A stretch of 64,000 bases of DNA, taken from positions 62,001-126,000 of the forward strand of contig NZ_JIAV01000001.1 in the NCBI RefSeq assembly GCF_000620645.1. The letters are read 5' to 3'. A model generated the notes under the pieces. It was not told where the DNA came from, ran no database searches, and saw nothing but the letters and a program-made list of their open reading frames with translations. Shown here piece after piece: positions 58,086 to 64,000 of the stretch; positions within the stretch are counted from its first letter, which is position 1; the number at the start of each line of letters is the position of its first letter. This DNA is from Nocardioides sp. URHA0032. Its GTDB lineage: Bacteria > Actinomycetota > Actinomycetes > Propionibacteriales > Nocardioidaceae. Both the position numbers and the translations under genes were made by a program.

Positions 58086-59158
58086 TGGCAGCCCTGGTCG
58101 AGCGGGTCCGGGCGCGCATCGACGACGTACGCCGACGGCGTCCACTCCTCGACCACCTGGTGCGGATGCAGGAGCACTACGGGAAGGTCAAGGCCAGTCA
58201 GCAGGCGGGCGCGGTCACCTACTTCGGGTTCCTCTCCTTCTTCCCGATCGTGGCCCTGTCGTTCTTCGTGGTCGGCTGGATCTCGCGGGTCTACTCCGGC
58301 GCACGCGCCGACCTCAGGGACGCGCTCAACGGCGTCATGCCCGGGCTGATCGGCAGCGAGCAGGGCCAGGCGACCCTCGGCCAGATCGAGAAGGCCGCGA
58401 GCACCCTCGGGATCATCGGTGCGGTGCTGCTGCTGTACTCCGGCCTCGGCTGGCTGTCGGCGATGCGCGCCGCACTGGTGACGGTGTTCGAGACGCCCGC
58501 GAAGGAGCAGCCCGGCTTCGTGAGCGCCAAGCTGCGGGACCTCCTCGCGCTGGTCCTGATCGGCACGGTGCTGTTCCTGTCGGTCGTCGTGGCCGGCCTG
58601 GTCGGCGGCTTCTCGAGCGCGCTGCTGGACCGGATGGGCGTCTCCGTCGACCTCGGCCGGCTGCTCACGCTCCTCACGGTCGTGCTCGGCTTCGCCGCCA
58701 GCCTGCTGCTGTTCTTCCTCCTGTTCCGGCTCCTCGGCGAGCCGCAGGCGCCGCGCAGCGCGCTCGCCCAGGGCGCCGTGCTCGGCGCGCTGGCCTTCGA
58801 GGTGCTCAAGCAGCTCTCGAACCTGCTGCTGCGGGTCACCCAGGGCAGCCCGGCCTTCCAGGCCTTCGGCATCGCGCTGATCGTCCTGGTCTGGATCAAC
58901 TACTTCTCACGCGTGGTGCTCTACGCGGCTGCGTTCGCCCAGACCGCGCCGGCGACCCGTGCGCTGCACGGGCCGGAGCCGGCCGCGCCCGTCCAGGGTC
59001 CGCCGTCGCCGGCGGTCGCGGCCGTGCCGGCGGGGGAGGCACCGGCCTGGGTGACGCCGTACGTCGCCGGCGCGGTGAGCACCCTCGGCCTGGTCGCCCT
59101 GGTGCGGAGGCTCCGGCCTAGTGACCGTGGCGCAGCGCGGCGTGCAGGTCCCAGTTGA
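58085..59158 (+). CDS. YihY/BrkB-family inner-membrane protein
   Basis: 357 residues from ATG 58085. Six hydrophobic helices and the family phrases [20 protein letters not shown] (near 42), [18 protein letters not shown] (near 120) and [18 protein letters not shown] (near 268) define YihY/virulence factor BrkB-type proteins, whose function is not settled. A Pro/Ala-rich tail and one more helix follow. The last 41 bp overlap the convergent sdhB end. Confidence 0.93.
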   Translation: MAALVERVRARIDDVRRRRPLLDHLVRMQEHYGKVKASQQAGAVTYFGFLSFFPIVALSFFVVGWISRVYSGARADLRDALNGVMPGLIGSEQGQATLGQIEKAASTLGIIGAVLLLYSGLGWLSAMRAALVTVFETPAKEQPGFVSAKLRDLLALVLIGTVLFLSVVVAGLVGGFSSALLDRMGVSVDLGRLLTLLTVVLGFAASLLLFFLLFRLLGEPQAPRSALAQGAVLGALAFEVLKQLSNLLLRVTQGSPAFQAFGIALIVLVWINYFSRVVLYAAAFAQTAPATRALHGPEPAAPVQGPPSPAVAAVPAGEAPAWVTPYVAGAVSTLGLVALVRRLRPSDRGAARRAGPS

Positions 59159-59861
59159 GCCGGGAGATCACGTCGAGCGGGATCTCCTTGGGGCAGGCCG
59201 CGGTGCACTCGCCGATGTTCGTGCAGCCGCCGAAGCCCTCGGCGTCGTGCTGGGCGACCATGCCGACCACCCGCGAGTCGCGCTCGGGCTGACCCTGCGG
59301 CAGCTCGCCGAGGTGGGTGATCTTGGCGCCCATGAAGAGCGAGGCCGAGCCGTTGGGGCAGGCCGCCACGCAGGCGCCGCAGCCGATGCAGGTGGCCACG
59401 TTGAAGGCGCGGATCGCGTCGTCGCGGGGGACTGGGACCGAGTGCGCCTCGGGCGCGGAGCCGGTGTTGACCGAGATGTAGCCGCCGGCCTGGATGATCC
59501 GGTCGAAGGCGCCGCGGTCGACCACGAGGTCCTTGACCACCGGGAACGCGTCCGCCCGCCAGGGCTCGACGACGATCTCGTCGCCGTCCTTGAACGACCG
59601 CATGTGCAGCTGGCAGGTCGTGGTGACCTCCGGGCCGTGGGCCTGGCCGTTGATCATCAGCCCGCAGGCGCCGCAGATGCCCTCGCGGCAGTCGGAGTCG
59701 AACGCGACCGGGTCCTCGCCCTTCGCGATCAGGTCCTCGTTGAGCACGTCGAGCATCTCGAGGAACGACATGTCGTCGGAGACGCCGTCGATCTCGTAGG
59801 TGTGCATCGCGCCCTGGGTCTCGGCGTTCGGCTGACGCCAGATCTTGAGGGTGAGTCTCAC
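59118..59861 (-). CDS. sdhB: Succinate dehydrogenase iron-sulfur subunit (type B enzyme)
   Basis: 247 residues from GTG 59861, which overlaps the sdhA stop (GTGA). The N-terminal plant-type ferredoxin has [19 protein letters not shown] plus a distal Cys in TTTCQLHM, binding [2Fe-2S]. The C-terminal part has [16 protein letters not shown] and [15 protein letters not shown], binding [4Fe-4S] and [3Fe-4S]. It passes electrons from SdhA to quinone in SdhC. It is the last gene of sdhCAB and converges on yihY with 41-bp overlap. Confidence 0.97.
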   Translation of the reverse strand: MRLTLKIWRQPNAETQGAMHTYEIDGVSDDMSFLEMLDVLNEDLIAKGEDPVAFDSDCREGICGACGLMINGQAHGPEVTTTCQLHMRSFKDGDEIVVEPWRADAFPVVKDLVVDRGAFDRIIQAGGYISVNTGSAPEAHSVPVPRDDAIRAFNVATCIGCGACVAACPNGSASLFMGAKITHLGELPQGQPERDSRVVGMVAQHDAEGFGGCTNIGECTAACPKEIPLDVISRLNWDLHAALRHGH

Positions 59862-61885
59862 TTGTAGCTCCGCTGCTTCATCTCGATGGCCGTGTAGACG
59901 AGGTCTTCCTTGTGCAGGACCGGGAGCTCCTCGTCGCCCGCGAACTCCCAGGCGGCGACGTAGGCGAACTGGTCGTCGTGGCGCAGTGCCTCGCCGTCCT
60001 CGGTCTGCGACTCGCTCCGGAAGTGACCGCCGCAGGACTCGCGGCGGTTCAGCGCGTCGATGCACATCAGCTCACCGAGCTCGAAGAAGTCCGCCACCCG
60101 TCCGGCCTTCTCCAGGGACTGGTTGAGCGACTCGGCGGTGCCGAGGACCTTCACGTTCCGCCAGAAGTCGTCCTTGAGGCTGCGGATCAGGTCGATCGCC
60201 TTCTTCAGGCCGTCCTCGCTCCGCTCCATGCCGCAGTACTCCCACATGATGTTGCCGAGCTCGCGGTGGTAGGAGTCGACGCTGCGGGTGCCGTTGGTGG
60301 ACAGGAAGTGCCGGACCCGGTCCTCGACGGACTTCCGAGCCTCGACGACCGCGGGGTGGTCCTCGTCGATCTTCTCGAACGGCCCGTCCGCGAGGTAGTC
60401 GCGGATCGTGTGCGGGAGCACGAAGTAGCCGTCCGCGAGGCCCTGCATGAGCGCGGAGGCCCCGAGGCGGTTGGCGCCGTGGTCGGAGAAGTTCGCCTCA
60501 CCGGTCACGAACAGGCCCGGGATCGTCGACTGCAGGTCGTAGTCGACCCACAGGCCGCCCATCACGTAGTGCACGGCGGGGTAGATCCGCATCGGCGTCT
60601 CGTACGGGTTCTCGCCGGTGATCCGGGCGTACATGTCGAAGAGGTTGTCGTACTTCTCCTCGATCCCCTCACGGCCCAGCCGCTCGATCGCGGAGCTGAA
60701 GTCGAGGTACACGCCACGGCGTACGCCGTCGACGGCCGGGCCCACGCCGCGGCCCTCGTCGCACACGTTCTTGGCGGCGCGGGAGGCGATGTCGCGGGGG
60801 ACCAGGTTGCCGAACGACGGGTAGATCCGCTCGAGGTAGTAGTCGCGGGCCTCCTCCGGGATCTCCCGCGGGTCCTTCTCGCAGTCCGCCTTGTTCTTCG
60901 GAACCCAGATCCGGCCGTCGTTGCGCAGCGACTCCGACATCAGCGTCAGCTTCGACTGGTGGGTGCCGGTCACCGGGATGCAGGTCGGGTGGATCTGCGT
61001 GTAGCAGGGGTTCGCCATGTAGGCGCCCTTGCGATGCGCGCGCCACGACGCGGTGACGTTGGAGCCCATCGCGTTGGTGGACAGGAAGAAGACGTTGCCG
61101 TAGCCGCCGGTCGCGAGGACCACGACGTCGGCCAGGTGGGTCTCGATCTCGCCGGTGACCAGGTCGCGGGCGATGATGCCGCGCGCCTTGCCGTCGACCA
61201 CGATCAGCTCGAGCATCTCGTGGCGGGTGAACTGCTCGACGGTGCCGGCCGCGACCTGGCGCTCCATGGCCTGGTAGGCCCCGATCAGCAGCTGCTGGCC
61301 GGTCTGGCCGCGGGCGTAGAAGGTGCGGGACACCTGGACGCCGCCGAAGGAGCGGTTGTCGAGGAGGCCGCCGTACTCACGGGCGAAGGGCACGCCCTGC
61401 GCGACGCACTGGTCGATGATGTTCGTGCTGACCTCGGCCAGCCGGTAGACGTTGGACTCGCGGGAGCGGTAGTCGCCGCCCTTGACCGTGTCGTAGAAGA
61501 GCCGGTGGACGGAGTCGCCGTCCTCCTTGTAGTTCTTCGCCGCGTTGATCCCGCCCTGCGCGGCGATGGAGTGGGCACGCCGCGGCGAGTCCTGGTAGCA
61601 GAACGACTTGACGTTGTAGCCGGCCTCGCCGAGCGTGGCGGCCGCCGAGCCGCCGGCCAGGCCGGTGCCGACGATGATGATGTCGAGCTTGCGACGGTTG
61701 GCCGGGTTGACCAGTCGCGCCTCGAACTTGCGGGTCTGCCAGCGCTGGTCGATCGGGCCGTCGGGCGCCTTGGTGTCGAGCAGCGGGCTGCCCGGCGTGT
61801 AGTAGCCCGCGGCGTCGTCGCCGTGCTGGCCCGGCGCGTCGTGGGAGGGGTCCCCGGTGAGGGTGGTGTCAGGCATGTCGGTCAT
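59858..61885 (-). CDS. sdhA: Succinate dehydrogenase flavoprotein subunit (type B enzyme)
   Basis: 675 residues from ATG 61885, with an N-terminal extension of about 60 residues before the FAD fold. The dinucleotide motif is [20 protein letters not shown] (near 72), the covalent FAD His105 lies in [16 protein letters not shown], and the active-site phrase is [19 protein letters not shown] (near 290), with the [18 protein letters not shown] region (near 468). It oxidises succinate to fumarate. The gene lies between sdhC (11 nt) and sdhB (4-bp overlap). Confidence 0.97.
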   Translation of the reverse strand: MTDMPDTTLTGDPSHDAPGQHGDDAAGYYTPGSPLLDTKAPDGPIDQRWQTRKFEARLVNPANRRKLDIIIVGTGLAGGSAAATLGEAGYNVKSFCYQDSPRRAHSIAAQGGINAAKNYKEDGDSVHRLFYDTVKGGDYRSRESNVYRLAEVSTNIIDQCVAQGVPFAREYGGLLDNRSFGGVQVSRTFYARGQTGQQLLIGAYQAMERQVAAGTVEQFTRHEMLELIVVDGKARGIIARDLVTGEIETHLADVVVLATGGYGNVFFLSTNAMGSNVTASWRAHRKGAYMANPCYTQIHPTCIPVTGTHQSKLTLMSESLRNDGRIWVPKNKADCEKDPREIPEEARDYYLERIYPSFGNLVPRDIASRAAKNVCDEGRGVGPAVDGVRRGVYLDFSSAIERLGREGIEEKYDNLFDMYARITGENPYETPMRIYPAVHYVMGGLWVDYDLQSTIPGLFVTGEANFSDHGANRLGASALMQGLADGYFVLPHTIRDYLADGPFEKIDEDHPAVVEARKSVEDRVRHFLSTNGTRSVDSYHRELGNIMWEYCGMERSEDGLKKAIDLIRSLKDDFWRNVKVLGTAESLNQSLEKAGRVADFFELGELMCIDALNRRESCGGHFRSESQTEDGEALRHDDQFAYVAAWEFAGDEELPVLHKEDLVYTAIEMKQRSYK

Positions 61886-61896
61886 GGCGAGACCCC

Positions 61897-62598
61897 TTAC
61901 TTGGTGATGACGCCGGCGAGGACGAAGATCGGGACGAGGGAGAAGCCGCCGGCGATCACGACCGCCAGGATCCAGCCGAGGGCCTTGGCGTTGCGGCGGG
62001 CGCGGACGGTGTTCGTGAGGCCGAGGGTCTGCGACGCGCTCCACGTGCCGTGGTGCAGGTGCATGCCCAGCGCGAGCATCGCCAGCAGGTAGATGATCGT
62101 CATCCACCAGGTGTCGAAGGTGTCGACCAGCAGGTTGTAGGGGTCGTTGGTGGCGCCACCGCTGACGTTCACCTTGCCGATCGAGAAGTTCAGGAGGTGC
62201 CAGACCAGGAACAGCAGGATGGCCACTCCGCCCCACCGCATCCAGCGCGACGAGAACGACGAGGCGAGGTTCTTCTTCACGACGTACCGCTGGGTGCGAG
62301 CGCGCTTCGCCCGGCGCCACAGGGCGGCCGCGGCGTACACGTGCACGACGAGCGCGATGATCAGGCCCGCGCGCAGGATCCAGAGGAACCCGGAGGCCGG
62401 CAGCAACGGCTCGCCCAGCGTGCGGAGGTGCGCGGCGTACTCGTTGTAGGCGTCGTGGCCCGAGAAGGCCTTCAGGTTCCCGTACATGTGCGCGAGCACG
62501 AACAGGATGAAGGCGATGCCGCTCACGGCCATCAGGAGCTTGAGGGTGATCGTCGAGCGCGACGCCCGCGCTCCGGTCACCAAGGTCGTCGTTGCCAC
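61897..62598 (-). CDS. sdhC: Succinate dehydrogenase cytochrome b558-type membrane subunit
   Basis: 233 residues from GTG 62598. Five hydrophobic helices (about 20-42, 68-92, 122-145, 160-182, 208-230) and conserved His residues ([37 protein letters not shown]) provide two heme b sites, as in the Bacillus-like single-anchor (type B) enzyme. It is the first gene of sdhCAB. A TAGCGT hexamer lies 8 nt before the GTG. Confidence 0.95.
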   Translation of the reverse strand: MATTTLVTGARASRSTITLKLLMAVSGIAFILFVLAHMYGNLKAFSGHDAYNEYAAHLRTLGEPLLPASGFLWILRAGLIIALVVHVYAAAALWRRAKRARTQRYVVKKNLASSFSSRWMRWGGVAILLFLVWHLLNFSIGKVNVSGGATNDPYNLLVDTFDTWWMTIIYLLAMLALGMHLHHGTWSASQTLGLTNTVRARRNAKALGWILAVVIAGGFSLVPIFVLAGVITK

Positions 62599-62606
62599 GA
62601 AGGGCC

Positions 62607-62612
62607 ACGCTA
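62607..62612 (-). promoter_or_regulatory. -10 element TAGCGT of sdhCAB
   Basis: TAGCGT on the minus strand ends 8 nt before GTG 62598, consistent with a leaderless or near-leaderless transcript. Confidence 0.45.
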
Positions 62613-62779
62613 CCTCGCGGGTCGGGCCCCGCTGGTGCCGGGACGGTGTGACTTACGTCCGGTTACCCGCGGGTCGCCAGCGGCCCCGGCGATCGGCATG
62701 CTCCACCGTCGACCGGAAGAGGTTGCCGGCCGGCCGCACCCAGGTCGACGCCCGGTGAACCGTCGGGCGCCACCGCTCA

Positions 62780-62793
62780 TGGAACACGTTCTC
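62780..62793. promoter_or_regulatory. KstR-like site TGGAACACGTTCTC
   Basis: The core GGAACACGTTCT retains AACnnGTT and the left T of the KstR consensus but has C instead of the final A. It lies 79 nt before the second sdh operon. It is a weaker match than the site at 5775. Confidence 0.35.
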
Positions 62794-62831
62794 GGAAACT
62801 CGGTGTGGACCCTTTCGGATCGGGCCGCGAG

Positions 62832-62846
62832 TGTGCAGACTGCACA
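62832..62846. promoter_or_regulatory. Palindrome TGTGCA-GAC-TGCACA before the second sdh operon
   Basis: Perfect 6-bp arms with a 3-nt spacer, 25 nt before ATG 62872 and just ahead of the GGAGG ribosome-binding site. It is an operator candidate; the regulator is unknown. Confidence 0.5.
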
Positions 62847-62871
62847 GGCACCCGACCCAGCGGAGGTGGCG

Positions 62872-63699
62872 ATGGCGTCGACGGACGCGCGAGAGACGGC
62901 AGCAGGTTCGACAGGTGTCGACGGGCCCACCCGGGCCCGGATCGGGGCGAAGACGCTCCGCACGGACACCTGGTGGCTCTACCCGGCAGCGACGTTCGTG
63001 GTCTTCGCGGCGTTCGTCGTCTACGCCACCTGGCGGGCCTTCGACGGCGACAACTACTTCTCGGAGCCGTACCTGTCGCCGTTCTACTCGCCCTGCCTGA
63101 CGGACTCCTGCACGGCGGGATCCTCGGACTTCGGCAACCCGATCACCTGGTGGAGCCTCTCGCCAGCGCTGATCATCCTGATCTTCCCGCTCGGCTTCCG
63201 GCTCACCTGCTACTACTACCGCAAGGCGTACTACCGGGCGTTCTGGCTGTCGCCGCCGGCCTGCGCGGTCGCCGAGCCGCACGGCAAGTACACCGGCGAG
63301 ACGCGGTTCCCGCTGATCCTCCAGAACATCCACCGCTGGTTCTGGTACGCCGCGGTCGTGGTCGCGCTGATCCTCACCTACGACGCGATCCTCGCGTTCG
63401 GCCCCGCCCCGGGTGAGTCGGACGGCATCCACATGGGCCTCGGCACCGTGCTGATGTGGGTCAACGTCGCGCTGATCTGGCTGTACACGCTTTCCTGCCA
63501 CTCCTGCCGGCACATCACCGGTGGCCGGCTGCGGCACTTCTCCAAGCACCCGGTCCGCTACCGGATGTGGACCTTCGTATCGAAGCTCAACGCCGACCAC
63601 GCGCGGTACGCCTGGTACTCCCTGTTCTCCGTGGCGCTCGTCGACCTCTACATCTACCTGCTGGCGACCGGCACGTTCGACGACCCGAGGTTCTTCTAG
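62872..63699 (+). CDS. Membrane-anchor subunit of a second succinate dehydrogenase (mycobacterial Sdh1-like)
   Basis: 275 residues from ATG 62872, with GGAGG 5 nt upstream. Five hydrophobic helices (about 38-58, 88-108, 146-168, 182-205, 245-265). Recognisable phrases are RTDTWWLYPAATFVVFAAFV, NYFSEPYLSPFYSPC (near 65), NIHRWFWYAAVV (near 147) and SCHSCRHITGGRLRHFSKH (near 208), which resemble the Rv0249c-type anchor of mycobacterial Sdh1. Several His residues could bind heme. It overlaps the following flavoprotein gene by one base. Confidence 0.85.
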   Translation: MASTDARETAAGSTGVDGPTRARIGAKTLRTDTWWLYPAATFVVFAAFVVYATWRAFDGDNYFSEPYLSPFYSPCLTDSCTAGSSDFGNPITWWSLSPALIILIFPLGFRLTCYYYRKAYYRAFWLSPPACAVAEPHGKYTGETRFPLILQNIHRWFWYAAVVVALILTYDAILAFGPAPGESDGIHMGLGTVLMWVNVALIWLYTLSCHSCRHITGGRLRHFSKHPVRYRMWTFVSKLNADHARYAWYSLFSVALVDLYIYLLATGTFDDPRFF

Positions 63700-64000
63700 T
63701 GACTGACCGACACCCGATGACCGGCAACGAGATGTCCGGCGCCAGCGAGGGCGGCATGGAGCGGCACCAGTACGACGTCGTCGTCGTGGGCGCCGGCGGG
63801 GCGGGACTGCGGGCCGCGATCGCCGCGCACGAGGCCGGTGCGCGGACGGCGGTGGTCTGCAAGTCGCTGCTGGGCAAGGCGCACACGGTGATGGCCGAGG
63901 GCGGCATCGCGGCGGCGATGGGCAACCGCTGGCCCGAGGACAACTGGGAGGTGCACTTCCGGGACACCATGCGCGGCGGGAAGATGCTCAACAACTGGCG
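63699..64000 (+). CDS. Flavoprotein subunit of the second succinate dehydrogenase, partial
   Basis: 100 residues are visible from GTG 63699 (ATG 63717 is an alternative) to the window edge. The FAD motif VVVVGAGGAGLRAAIAA (near 29) and the covalent-flavin region LGKAHTVMAEGGIAAAMGN (near 60) identify an SdhA/FrdA protein. Its flavin loop (HTVMAEGG) differs from that of the other SdhA (HSIAAQGG), so this is a separate enzyme type and not a recent duplicate. An iron-sulfur subunit should follow beyond the window. Confidence 0.92.
   Translation, partial: MTDRHPMTGNEMSGASEGGMERHQYDVVVVGAGGAGLRAAIAAHEAGARTAVVCKSLLGKAHTVMAEGGIAAAMGNRWPEDNWEVHFRDTMRGGKMLNNW

Larger units (their letters stand above)
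62599..62871. other. Divergent control region between two succinate dehydrogenase operons
   Basis: These 273 bp separate sdhCAB (leftward) from the second sdh operon (rightward). They hold the sdhC -10, a KstR-like half-degenerate palindrome at 62780 and a perfect TGTGCA-GAC-TGCACA palindrome at 62832. No gene is seen. Confidence 0.65.

Overview
The window is chromosomal DNA of a high-GC actinobacterium, most likely Nocardioides or a close relative in the Nocardioidaceae. The evidence is strongly G/C-biased codon use, many GTG starts, coenzyme F420 synthesis and use (fused FbiC plus three luciferase-like F420 oxidoreductases), a monomeric NADP isocitrate dehydrogenase, a 13E12-type HNH protein, and the order sucCD / DUF6350-purN-purH-folD-DUF3017 / mdh / icd. 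The genus is inferred, not proven. I saw no rRNA, tRNA, CRISPR array, transposase or prophage.

Layout. 1-7.3 kb: the end of a probable GMC oxidoreductase, guaA, an SRPBCC protein, two F420-type LLM oxidoreductases (one with a KstR-like operator), a DUF421 pair, a UdgX-type uracil-DNA glycosylase, a 48-residue GPGG-motif membrane protein missed by length filters, and a DUF5709 protein. 7.3-17.2 kb: phosphoketolase plus short acetate kinase, an orphan sugar-binding lipoprotein, fbiC (carrying an in-frame copy of a dispersed repeat), an MMPL exporter and a RibD/DHFR-like protein. 17.2-18.9 kb: tandem repeats and an AT-rich hairpin leader before a DUF222-HNH gene. 19-24.5 kb: lipid catabolism (two acyl-CoA/AMP ligases, an acyl-CoA dehydrogenase, an LLM enzyme). 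24.5-33.3 kb: a heterodimeric ABC exporter with complementary degenerate ATP sites, YbaK-DUF6328, and a LiaFSR-like envelope-stress module in which PspC domains occur on both the LiaF-like protein and the kinase. 33.3-39.9 kb: PcrA helicase, an M23 peptidase, a free-standing B12-binding domain and sucCD. 39.9-43.6 kb: a YCII protein, an ECF sigma factor with a membrane partner, and a sigma-like protein fused to a membrane anchor and a two-module ectodomain. 43.7-51.3 kb: the DUF6350-purN-purH-folD-DUF3017 operon, mdh, a lipoprotein and an aquaporin. 51.3-64 kb: icd, an MFS exporter, a double GNAT, trpS, a 2'-5' RNA ligase, YihY, and two different succinate dehydrogenases transcribed away from each other.

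The genes form a central-metabolism neighbourhood: five TCA activities (Icd, SucCD, two Sdh, Mdh), one-carbon and purine synthesis (PurN, PurH, FolD, GuaA), F420 supply and consumers, and lipid or sterol catabolism linked by KstR-like sites. Fifteen genes have a TAnnnT -10 hexamer ending 6-8 nt before the start codon, which predicts leaderless mRNAs. Convergent gene ends repeatedly abut or overlap. A dispersed repeat with ends GGTCGAGTA / TATCGAGACC sits in convergent intergenic gaps and once inside fbiC. The items most worth following are the tethered sigma-like protein with sensor-like ectodomains, the repeat inside fbiC, the asymmetric ABC exporter and the repeat/hairpin leader of the HNH gene.
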